Source of the DNA: Dolichospermum sp. FACHB-1091
GTDB taxonomy: Bacteria > Cyanobacteriota > Cyanobacteriia > Cyanobacteriales > Nostocaceae
Assembly: GCF_014697585.1 (NCBI RefSeq)
Contig: NZ_JACJSB010000036.1
Location: 1 to 38,922 of the forward strand
Reading direction: 5' to 3'
DNA: 38,922 bases
The notes under the pieces are model-generated. The model was not told where the DNA came from. It made no database searches and saw nothing but the letters and a program-made list of their open reading frames with translations. Shown one piece after another: positions 1 to 6,527 of this stretch. A program made the translations under genes and the position numbers. The stretch's first letter is position 1, and each line of letters opens with the position of its first letter.

Positions 1-525
1 GGTGCTAATAACACCCTTGACGGTGGTGCGGGTACAGATACCCTAATCGGTGGTACAGGCAACGATATCTACATTGTAGATGGCACCACTGACACAATTA
101 CCGAAAATGCCAACGAGGGTACAGATACCATTCAATCTAGTGTTACTTTCACTATTGTGGCTGCTAACGTTGAAAACCTGACACTGACAGGAACAGCAGC
201 AATTAACGGTACAGGTAACGCAGCTAATAACGTCATTACTGGTAACGGTGCTAATAACACCCTTGACGGTGGTGCGGGTACAGATACCCTAATCGGTGGT
301 ACAGGTGATGATATCTACATTGTAGATAGCACCACTGACACAATTACCGAAAATGCCAAGGAGGGTACAGATACCATTCAATCTAGTGTTACTTTCACTA
401 TTGTGGCTGCTAACGTTGAAAACCTGACACTGACAGGAACAGCAGCAATTAACGGTACAGGTAACGCAGGTAATAACGTCATTACTGGTAACGGTGCTAA
501 TAACACCCTTGACGGTGGTGCGGGT
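1..525 (+). repeat. 246-bp coding tandem repeat
   Basis: The same 246-bp unit begins at 1, 247 and 493; the third copy diverges after about 30 bases. Copies 1 and 2 differ at only a handful of positions (for example around 59-62, 91, 351 and 469), so they are about 97% identical. The period is 82 codons. Identity at the DNA level implies recent duplication or gene conversion, and copy number may vary between strains. Confidence 0.9.
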
Positions 526-930
526 AATGACATCCTCACCGGAGGGCTTGGAAAAGATACTCTAACCGGAGGGTTGGGAGTAGACCGTTTTGACTACCGC
601 ACTTTAGCTGATTCTCTTTTCGGTAACTTTGATGTGATTACTGACTTCAATGCTAATGCTGGCAATGATTTGTTCCTTGTTACTACTACCAACAGCGGAT
701 TCTCTAATGCAGGATCTGTGACAACACTTGATGCAACCGGAATTGCAGCCAAGTTAACTACTGCTGCTTTTACAGCTAACTCTGCTGCTCAATTTACCTT
801 TGGTACTCGCAGCTTTGTCGCCCTGAATGATCCTACCGCAGGATTCAGTGCTACTACGGATGCCATTGTTGAGGTGACAGGTTTAACTGGCACTCTAACA
901 ATCAATAACTTTACCACTGCCTTGGTGTAG
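1..930 (+). CDS. RTX-type calcium-binding repeat protein, C-terminal part
   Basis: The reading frame is open from the first base, so this is the 3' part of a longer gene ending at TAG 928-930. The product is about 309 visible residues. It has near-identical 82-residue units rich in Asn, Gly and Thr with GGAGTD/GGTGDD-type nonapeptides, then GGLGKD and GGLGVD motifs. It ends in a roughly 120-residue Phe- and Thr-rich domain with an FDVITDFNANAGND stretch, typical of the tail of cyanobacterial hemolysin-type repeat proteins. Known for the family: such proteins bind calcium between repeats and usually leave the cell by type I secretion using a C-terminal signal. Function here (surface layer, adhesion or enzyme passenger) cannot be told because the N-terminus is missing. 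No transporter gene follows. Confidence 0.85.
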   Translation, partial: GANNTLDGGAGTDTLIGGTGNDIYIVDGTTDTITENANEGTDTIQSSVTFTIVAANVENLTLTGTAAINGTGNAANNVITGNGANNTLDGGAGTDTLIGGTGDDIYIVDSTTDTITENAKEGTDTIQSSVTFTIVAANVENLTLTGTAAINGTGNAGNNVITGNGANNTLDGGAGNDILTGGLGKDTLTGGLGVDRFDYRTLADSLFGNFDVITDFNANAGNDLFLVTTTNSGFSNAGSVTTLDATGIAAKLTTAAFTANSAAQFTFGTRSFVALNDPTAGFSATTDAIVEVTGLTGTLTINNFTTALV

Positions 931-959
931 CTTCTGGTATCCTTGAGGTAAACCACTTT

Positions 960-987
960 GTAGAGATGTTTCATGAAACGTCTCTAC
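960..987. repeat. Palindromic repeat, GTAGAGA-type hairpin
   Basis: A near-perfect palindrome (GTAGAGA ... TCTCTAC, core TTTCATGAAA) lies 30 bases after the RTX stop codon. A close relative sits at 30218-30249. It could fold as a terminator stem, but no T-run follows, so it is called as a dispersed palindromic repeat. Confidence 0.6.
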
Positions 988-989
988 AT

Positions 990-1129
990 CCCACATTCCG
1001 CACCCTTAGCTGTCACACAGGTAAATTACGGAAACAAGAAAGAGAACTGAGGCTGAAAAATCACATATTAGCGAAAAAATACATTGTCGAAAGAGAAAAA
1101 CACCAAAAGTTGAGGGTGCGGAATGTGGG
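990..1129. mobile_element. MITE-like element with 17-bp perfect terminal inverted repeats
   Basis: CCCACATTCCGCACCCT at 990-1006 is the exact reverse complement of 1113-1129. The 107 bases between are A-rich and encode nothing convincing. A related single end (GTGCGGAAGGTGGG) occurs near 16898-16911, so the terminal sequence is dispersed in this genome. Size and structure suit a non-autonomous transposable element. No clear target-site duplication was seen. Confidence 0.6.
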
Positions 1130-1210
1130 TTACAAGTTCGCTGGGATCTATATTATGCTCAACAAGCAGAAGCAGAATTTCTGAATACAATTAATCCTTT
1201 TGTCGCTTAA
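1130..1210 (+). pseudogene. Possible 3' tail of a disrupted gene
   Basis: Directly after the MITE-like element an open frame reads a protein-like tail containing RWDLYYAQQAEAEF and ending NPFVA before TAA at 1208-1210. It has no start codon on the outer side of the repeat. It looks like the end of a gene cut by the element. The family was not recognised and the call is weak. Confidence 0.2.
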
Positions 1211-1251
1211 ATGCCTGAATTAGGATATCCTGATTCAGACAATTTTACCCC

Positions 1252-1280
1252 TTGACAAAGTTCTCAGTTTCGACTATGCT
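1252..1280 (+). promoter_or_regulatory. Sigma70-type promoter-like sequence
   Basis: TTGACA at 1252-1257, a 17-base spacer and TATGCT at 1275-1280. The -10 region overlaps the left inverted repeat. Transcription would run toward 1320, antisense to the 3' end of the kinase gene and its putative variable region. The same TTGACAAA...TATGCTTAT arrangement recurs in the array at 3287-4360 and on the opposite strand at 4746-4774. Confidence 0.5.
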
Positions 1281-1323
1281 TATGTTATAAGTGGAGAAGT
1301 ATGCGCCCATATATATAAGGTTT
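1275..1323. repeat. Left ~48-bp inverted repeat flanking the kinase/array block
   Basis: The segment starting TATGCTTATGTTATAAGTGG and continuing through GCGCCCATATATAT matches the reverse complement of 4704-4751 with only a few mismatches and one indel. The pair brackets the kinase gene and the tandem array. Confidence 0.75.
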
Positions 1324-1420
1324 CCACATTCAGTATTTATCTAAAAAAATTCCGCCTAACTGCGAGACAAGGGAAAAGAAAAAAGAGCAGAGGGCAAAAA
1401 AGCAAGAGTATAAAGGGCAA

Positions 1421-1549
1421 CTAAGTCCTCGCCGCACCACTACATACAACCCGAAAACCAATATTGTCGTTGAGGTCGTCGAGGCCGTCTTTGCGGCGAG
1501 AAGCAGAACGGCAATTCCCAGGATCGTTGAACCACGAACCACCGCGCAT
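1421..1549 (-). other. Candidate DGR variable region (VR) at the 3' end of the kinase gene
   Basis: Reading the minus strand, codons 558-599 run from MRGGSW to GFRVVCSGAART. Between the constant blocks RGGSW and NIGFRVV, residues 564-585 are dominated by codons ending in C (TTC, AAC, GAC, GGC, CTC, CGC) that vary at the first two bases. This is what adenine-directed mutagenesis of AAC codons in a template repeat yields. The downstream invariant stretch is GC-rich (GGTGCGGCGAGGACT), as expected for the initiation side of mutagenic homing. Position at the extreme 3' end of a C-type-lectin-fold domain also fits. No template repeat or reverse transcriptase lies in the window, so the diversifier would be in trans. 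Confidence 0.65.
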
Positions 1550-3220
1550 TACCTTTGTGATTGCGTTTGGATTAATCAAAGCACTACCATTTATAGGCGC
1601 GTTTATATAATTTTTCTGCCAATCATCTTCACACCACTCCCACACATTTCCGTGCATATCATACAAACCAAAAGCATTAGGGGGAAAAGTTCCTACATCT
1701 GTGGTTTGTTTTCGATATTGTCCTTTTGGTGCAGCAGCGTAGGCATAGTTACCATTATAGTTTACCAAATCTGGGGTAATACTTTCACCAAAATAAAAAG
1801 GTGTGATTGTTCCTGCCCTACAAGCATACTCCCATTGTGCCTCACTGGGCAACTTATAGTTTTTACCTGTTTTTTGGCTTAACTTTTGACAAAAATCAAC
1901 CGCATTATTCCAACTTACTTGTTCAACAGGACGATTATTACCTGTGAAGTAAGCAGGGTTCTTTCCGATGATAGCTTGATATTGCGCCTGGGTCAAAGGA
2001 TATTTACCGATAAAGAAGCTGGGAACATTAACTTGATGTTGAGGACTTTCAATATCCAATCTTCCCTCTTCATTTTCCGGTGAACCCATGTAAAATCTTC
2101 CTGCGGGTATTTCCACCATTTCCAACTTCACCCCATTTCCCAAATCTTCCACAAAGTAATTTGCTGAGTGGTTGCGTTTGTTGATAATGCTTCCTTTGGC
2201 GTTGGTTATGACAACTTCAAAAGTGAAAGTTTTCAGGTTAGTTAAAAACCTCTCTCCTTGTAGGAGAGAGGCTTTAATATCCCCCTTCTCTTGTAGGGAA
2301 GGGGGGTTAGGGGGGTTAGGTTTTTTATTTGATTGAATACCTAAAAACGTAAACCATTCTGTAATAGACTGAGGACGGTTTTGATAATCTAACTCCATTC
2401 CCTTGAGAATAGCATCATTTACCTTTTGACTAATTTGAGAATTGTATTTTTGCGGTGGTTCAATCGCCATTTTCATATCTAGCATGATCTTAGCATTCAG
2501 ATAAGGACTAGGCAGAGGAATGAAAGGAGGTTCATGAACGGCGATAATTACATATAATGTAGCTGCTAAAGCATAGATATCTAAAGCTGGAGTGAAATTA
2601 CTTCTATTTTCAAATTGTTCTGGTGGTGCAAAAACCGGAGTTTTGGCATTTGTTAAACTCATCAATTCCGCAAAGTTGACTTCTCTAGCTAAACCAAAAT
2701 CAATTAATATGGCTTTATTGTCTTCTTCTCTTAGTAAAATATTCGCAGGTTTAATATCTCGGTGCAGATAATTACGATTATGAATATAACTTAAAGCTTC
2801 TCCAATGCCTTTAATAATTGCTAAACCTGCACTTTCACTAAAAACACCATTCGCATATAAATATTGTTCTAAATTTTTGCCTTTGACATATTCCATCACC
2901 ATACAAGATAAACCATTTTCTTGAAACAGTTCAGGATACACTTTGACAATGTGAGGATGATCAAAGGTAGCTAAAACCATCGCTTCGGTGTTAAACTTGT
3001 CCTGTTCTTGGGCTAAAAATTCTCCAAAACCTTCTGTATTCCCATATTTATCTCGATAGCGTTGTTTCAAAAAGGAGACGTTGAGGCTTTTGATAGCTAC
3101 TTCTTTTTTGCGTTTATGATCTTGCGCTAAATAGGTAATACCAAATCCTCCCTGTCCAAGGGTGTCAATAATTTCGTATTGTCCTTTTTTGAGTAGTTGC
3201 CCTGGGGTAAAATAAGCCAT
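1421..3220 (-). CDS. Ser/Thr protein kinase fused to an FGE-sulfatase/C-type-lectin-fold domain; candidate DGR target
   Basis: 599 residues. The kinase domain spans roughly 14-290: glycine loop GQGGFG 22-27, Lys44 in AIK, catalytic HRD 153-155 with Asn160, DFG 174-176, so it should be active. Residues 299-328 are a low-complexity linker encoded by palindromic repeat DNA. An FGE-sulfatase-like domain runs from about 355 to 595, with MVEIPAGRFYMGS, LPSEAQWEYACRAG and HGNVWEWCEDDW. No membrane segment is evident. The final 40 residues (RGGSW ... GFRVV) have the codon pattern of a retroelement variable region. Known for the family: cyanobacterial DGRs diversify kinase proteins carrying this same fold. 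Inference: a sensor kinase whose ligand-binding tail is variable. The ATG at 3220 gives a complete kinase N-terminus. Confidence 0.9.
   Translation of the reverse strand: MAYFTPGQLLKKGQYEIIDTLGQGGFGITYLAQDHKRKKEVAIKSLNVSFLKQRYRDKYGNTEGFGEFLAQEQDKFNTEAMVLATFDHPHIVKVYPELFQENGLSCMVMEYVKGKNLEQYLYANGVFSESAGLAIIKGIGEALSYIHNRNYLHRDIKPANILLREEDNKAILIDFGLAREVNFAELMSLTNAKTPVFAPPEQFENRSNFTPALDIYALAATLYVIIAVHEPPFIPLPSPYLNAKIMLDMKMAIEPPQKYNSQISQKVNDAILKGMELDYQNRPQSITEWFTFLGIQSNKKPNPPNPPSLQEKGDIKASLLQGERFLTNLKTFTFEVVITNAKGSIINKRNHSANYFVEDLGNGVKLEMVEIPAGRFYMGSPENEEGRLDIESPQHQVNVPSFFIGKYPLTQAQYQAIIGKNPAYFTGNNRPVEQVSWNNAVDFCQKLSQKTGKNYKLPSEAQWEYACRAGTITPFYFGESITPDLVNYNGNYAYAAAPKGQYRKQTTDVGTFPPNAFGLYDMHGNVWEWCEDDWQKNYINAPINGSALINPNAITKVMRGGSWFNDPGNCRSASRRKDGLDDLNDNIGFRVVCSGAART
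2237..2326. repeat. Palindromic repeat inserted within the kinase coding sequence
   Basis: Two back-to-back palindromes (CTCTCTCC...GGAGAGAG and CCCCCTTCTC...GGGAAGGGGG) followed by GGTTAGGGGGGTTAGG encode the Pro/Asn/Lys-rich linker at residues 299-328. Sequences of this kind are usually intergenic in cyanobacteria. Here the element keeps the frame and separates the two domains. Confidence 0.7.
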
Positions 3221-3286
3221 AATTAACCATCATTAATATAATTTCTCAATATCTGTTATTACAGATTCCTAATTAGTAAGAAAATT

Positions 3287-4360
3287 AGACACAGTTTTTT
3301 GACAATATATCATAATTACAGCGAGATTTATCCCCAAATCTCCCTTGAGGATATAGAAATTTCAGTAAAAACGAAAAAACGCCGAAAAAATTATTTTATG
3401 GTGTTGACAAAGAACTTTGAATATGTTATCCTAATCTTGATAAGGAAGAACTATCTACAATTAATTTCTGATTTGTATAGGTAAGTGAACTATCTAGTCA
3501 GTCAGACACAGTTTTTTGAAACCATATCATAATTACAGTGAGATTTATCCCCAAATCTCCCTTGAGGATATAGAAATATCAGTAAAAACGAAAAAACGCC
3601 GAAAAAATTATTTTATCGTGTTGACAAAGAACTTGGAATATGTTATCATAATTTCGATAAGGAAGAAATATCTACAATTAATCTCTGGTATAGGTAAGTG
3701 AACTATCTAGTCAGTCAGACACAGTTTTTTGACAATATATCATAATTACAGCAAAATTTATCCCCAAATCTCCCTTGAGGATATAGAAATTTCAGTAAAA
3801 ACGAAAAAACGCCGAAAAAATTATTTTATCGTGTTGACAAAGAACTTTGAATATGTTATGCTTATCTTGATAAGGAAGAACTATCTACAATTAATTTCTG
3901 ATTTGTATAGGTAAGTGAACTATCTAGTCAGTCAGACACAGTTTTTTGAAACCATATCATAATTACAGCGAGATTTATCCCAATATCTCCCTTGAGGATA
4001 TAGAAATTTCAGTAAAAACGAAAAAACGCCGAAAAAATTATTTTATCGTGTTGACAAAGAACTTGGAATATGTTATCATAATTTCGATAAGGAAGAACTA
4101 TCTACAATTAATCCCTGGTATAGGTAAGTGAACTATCTAGTCAGTCAGACAAAGTTTTTTGAAACCATATCATAATTACAGCAAAATTTATCCCAATATC
4201 TCCCTTGAGGATATAGAAATTTCAGTAAAAACGAAAAAACGCCGAAAAAATGATTTTATGGTGTTGACAAAGAACTTTGAATATGTTATGCTTATCTTGA
4301 TAAGGAAGAACTATCTACAATTAATTTCTGATTTGTATAGGTAAGTGAACTACCTAGTTT
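3287..4360 (+). repeat. Five-copy tandem array of ~215-bp units, each with a promoter
   Basis: Units start at 3287, 3504, 3717, 3934 and 4147, alternating 217, 213, 217 and 213 bp. Units 1, 3 and 5 share a 3' variant (CTGATTTGTATAGG) and units 2 and 4 another (GGTATAGG), giving an A-B-A-B-A order with a period of about 430 bp. Every unit has TTGACA, exactly 17 bases, then a -10 box: 3404/3427 TATCCT, 3621/3644 TATCAT, 3834/3857 TATGCT, 4051/4074 TATCAT and 4264/4287 TATGCT. All point to the plus strand, away from the kinase and toward amt. Each unit also holds a TTG-initiated 61-codon frame, but copies differ mostly by amino-acid-changing bases, so translation is doubtful. Possible roles are a multicopy small-RNA locus or a protein-binding or recombination array. 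No clear terminator stem is seen in the unit. Confidence 0.85.
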
Positions 4361-4513
4361 ATTTAGCGCAGTTAGACAATTTTACGCTTCAATTGTGACG
4401 AAAATAATTAGGTTTAACTATATCTGACTATATTTTTGTTATTTAAGCTCAATACTATTTTCCGAATATTATAGTATTTCCCAGTCTAATGAAATACAAA
4501 ATTATCCGTGTTT

Positions 4514-4533
4514 ATCTGCGTCCATCTGCGTTC
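4514..4533. repeat. Short 10-bp tandem repeat (ATCTGCGTNN)
   Basis: Two units of ATCTGCGT(C/T)C. The same motif forms three units at 15729-15758, so this is a dispersed intergenic repeat. Confidence 0.5.
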
Positions 4534-4580
4534 AATTATTACTGCTTGTACCTCACTTGAATGGGAATGGCCATGATACA

Positions 4581-4609
4581 AGTATTATACAAATCCGAAG
4601 GTTTGTCAA
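4581..4609 (-). promoter_or_regulatory. Promoter-like sequence, minus strand
   Basis: On the minus strand TTGACA (4609-4604) is followed after 17 bases by AATACT (4586-4581), and a TATAAT lies three bases closer at 4589-4584. It shares the ACTTGACAAA start with the copy at 4746-4774. The -10 spacing is less convincing than in the other copies. It points toward the array and kinase. Confidence 0.3.
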
Positions 4610-4703
4610 GTCTTGATATATCTTATGCGAATTAGAATATCCGAGATATTGAAATTTACAGAATGAAGTCAAAAATAATTATGTAATCAGGTTAGTGTTT
4701 GAA

Positions 4704-4751
4704 AAACCTATATATATGGGCGCAGGATTTTCCACTTATAACATAAGCATA
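4704..4751. repeat. Right ~48-bp inverted repeat flanking the kinase/array block
   Basis: Reverse-complement partner of 1275-1323: both contain TATGCTTATGTTATAAGTGG and GCGCCCATATATAT. The two copies are 3.4 kb apart. Confidence 0.75.
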
Positions 4752-4774
4752 ATATAAATTTTTGAATTTGTCAA
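4746..4774 (-). promoter_or_regulatory. Sigma70-type promoter-like sequence, minus strand
   Basis: On the minus strand TTGACA (4774-4769), a 17-base spacer and TATGCT (4751-4746), identical in layout to 1252-1280. Transcription would enter the block from its right end, running antisense to the array and toward the kinase. Confidence 0.5.
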
Positions 4775-4884
4775 GTCTTAAATAGTTACCAATTTTCTCC
4801 ACCCAAAGGATAAAACCTGCATAAATAAGTGTGACCTATATACATAGGTGTGATAGATAAAATTAACCAATAAATTAAGTTTTT

Positions 4885-4928
4885 TGTATCTAACGTAACA
4901 GTAACACTATTTAGGATGTGCTTATGAT
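4885..4928 (+). promoter_or_regulatory. NtcA-activated type promoter of amt
   Basis: TGTA-N8-AACA at 4885-4900 matches the NtcA consensus TGTA-N8-TACA with one mismatch. It is followed after exactly 22 bases by TATGAT at 4923-4928, the canonical position of an NtcA site replacing a -35 box. The start of transcription would be near 4935, giving a leader of about 75 bases. This fits induction of ammonium transport under nitrogen limitation. Confidence 0.7.
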
Positions 4929-5009
4929 ACAAGCATCAAAGTAAATGCTGATATTTTTAAATATAAAAGTCCAGCTTTAATCACAGCTTTTCTAGCCCAA
5001 AAAACAGCA

Positions 5010-6431
5010 ATGAATAAACGTATCCGCCCTTTTTATCGCCTTTTAGCACTGGCTATAGGTTCAATGGTATTGGCGATTTTCGCGCCTACAGTTGTCCAGG
5101 CCGCAGACCCAGTAACACTAGAGTCCTTAGACGCGACAACCAAACAATTACAAATTTCTGTTGATACTACCTGGGTATTACTCACAGGCTTTTTAGTATT
5201 CTTCATGCAGACCGGTTTTTCGATGTTAGAAGCAGGTTTACTGCGTCAAAGAGGTGTAGTTAATGCCCTATTGGAAAACTTTATTGATGCTGCCCTCACC
5301 ATTTTAGTATGGTGGGCTGTAGGCTTTGGAATTGCTTTTGGTACAAGTAGTGGTGGGTTCATTGGTACAGACACCTTTTTCTTAAGTCAATTACCCGTTG
5401 ACGGTGCTTTTACTAATGGTAACGTGCCAGGAATAGCCTCCCAACTCAATGCTTACACTTTGTTTTTCTTCCAGTTTGCCTTTGCGGCTACTGCCAGTAC
5501 AATTACTACTGGGGCAATGGCAGGAAGAACAGACTTTGTTGGTGACTTAATCTACAGTGGTATTATGGCGGCGTTTAGCTATCCCCTTGTAGTTCATTGG
5601 ATATGGAACTCCAGTGGCTGGTTAGGGAAAATGGGCTTTCATGACTTTGCTGGTAGTACCGCAGTTCACACCGTTGGGGGTTGGACAGCCTTAGTCGGTG
5701 CTTATTTACTAGGACCTCGTCCCGGACGTACTACTTGGGGAAAAATTCCTCCCGCCCATAACTTAGGTTTGGCGGCTTTAGGAACTATGATTCTCTGGTT
5801 TGGCTGGTATGGTTTTAACCCTGGTTCAACCCTGGGTACTGCTAATACTGGCTTAATTGGTTTGATTACTCTCAACACTACCCTGGGCGCTGGTGCTGGG
5901 GCCTTAGCATCCTTATTTTATCAATACAAACGTTCAGGTAAATGGGATTTAGCCTATTGTCTGAATGGTTCTTTAGCAGGGTTGGTAGGTATTACCGCTG
6001 GTTGTGCTTTTATCGCGCCTTGGGCTGCGGTTTTGATTGGTTTAACAGGTGGAATTTTAGTAATTTTCGGTATTGATATTATTGAATCATGCAAAATTGA
6101 TGACCCTGTGGGAGCATTTGCTGTTCATGGTATTAATGGTATGATGGGTACACTAGCAGTAGGCTTTTTGGGTCAACCAGAATTGACTTTGAATAAAAAA
6201 GCTGGTCTGTTTTTGGGTGGCGGTTTTGACTTGTTGAGTGTGCAGATTTTGGGTGTAGTTGCAGTATCAGTTTTTACTATTGTCTTCGCCTTTGTCATGT
6301 TCAGTGGACTTAATTTTATTGGTAGGCTGCGTGTTAATCCTGAAGCTGATAAGATTGGGATTGATAAATATGAACACGGTGCAACTGTTTGGCCTGATGT
6401 TTATGACAGTGAGGAGTTTCTACAAGAGTAA
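5010..6431 (+). CDS. amt: Ammonium transporter, Amt/MEP family
   Basis: 473 residues, usual length for cyanobacterial Amt proteins. It carries ammonium across the inner membrane as a trimeric 11-helix channel. The first ~31 residues are a signal peptide ending VVQA-ADP. Hydrophobic segments begin at about residue 52 (WVLLTGFLVFFMQTGFSMLEAG) and continue to about 430. The pore twin-histidines are visible as His220 in FAGSTAVHTVGG and His373 in FAVHGINGMMGT; the periplasmic Trp/Phe gate region is also conserved. The C-terminal tail contains the conserved DKYEHG segment. The ATG at 5010 is chosen because it gives the signal peptide; no strong ribosome-binding site precedes it. An NtcA-type promoter lies upstream and a strong hairpin downstream. 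No glnB-like gene is adjacent. Confidence 0.95.
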   Translation: MNKRIRPFYRLLALAIGSMVLAIFAPTVVQAADPVTLESLDATTKQLQISVDTTWVLLTGFLVFFMQTGFSMLEAGLLRQRGVVNALLENFIDAALTILVWWAVGFGIAFGTSSGGFIGTDTFFLSQLPVDGAFTNGNVPGIASQLNAYTLFFFQFAFAATASTITTGAMAGRTDFVGDLIYSGIMAAFSYPLVVHWIWNSSGWLGKMGFHDFAGSTAVHTVGGWTALVGAYLLGPRPGRTTWGKIPPAHNLGLAALGTMILWFGWYGFNPGSTLGTANTGLIGLITLNTTLGAGAGALASLFYQYKRSGKWDLAYCLNGSLAGLVGITAGCAFIAPWAAVLIGLTGGILVIFGIDIIESCKIDDPVGAFAVHGINGMMGTLAVGFLGQPELTLNKKAGLFLGGGFDLLSVQILGVVAVSVFTIVFAFVMFSGLNFIGRLRVNPEADKIGIDKYEHGATVWPDVYDSEEFLQE

Positions 6432-6493
6432 AAAAATACTCTAGAAATCCTCAAGTTGACCCGCAGTTGCGAAATTAAAAATCAGAAATTTAG

Positions 6494-6527
6494 CTCCCCG
6501 ACTTCTTTGAGAAGTCGGAGATTTTTT
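6494..6527 (+). terminator. Rho-independent terminator of amt
   Basis: CTCCCCGACTTC-TTT-GAGAAGTCGGAG stem (6494-6520) followed by ATTTTTTTATT. It ends at the stop codon of the convergent peptidase gene. The stem resembles a dispersed cyanobacterial palindrome; a decayed version is at 11212-11238. Confidence 0.85.

Noticed and set aside
966-1184. Open frame of 72 codons
   Set aside because: It spans the MITE-like element and its inverted repeats and has no protein-like features.
3299-4344. Five 61-codon frames, one per tandem unit, as small proteins
   Set aside because: They begin at TTG, lack ribosome-binding sites, and copies differ mainly by amino-acid-changing bases, with two different C-terminal ends. 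The shared frame is better explained by recent duplication.
3287-4360. CRISPR array
   Set aside because: Units are about 215 bp, near-identical throughout, with no short repeat-unique spacer pattern.
3287-4360. NsiR1 small-RNA array
   Set aside because: NsiR1 repeats lie upstream of hetF and are shorter; the neighbours here are a kinase and amt. Only the general idea of a tandem RNA locus is kept.
3287-4360. DGR template repeat
   Set aside because: No similarity to 1421-1549 was found, and no reverse transcriptase is present.
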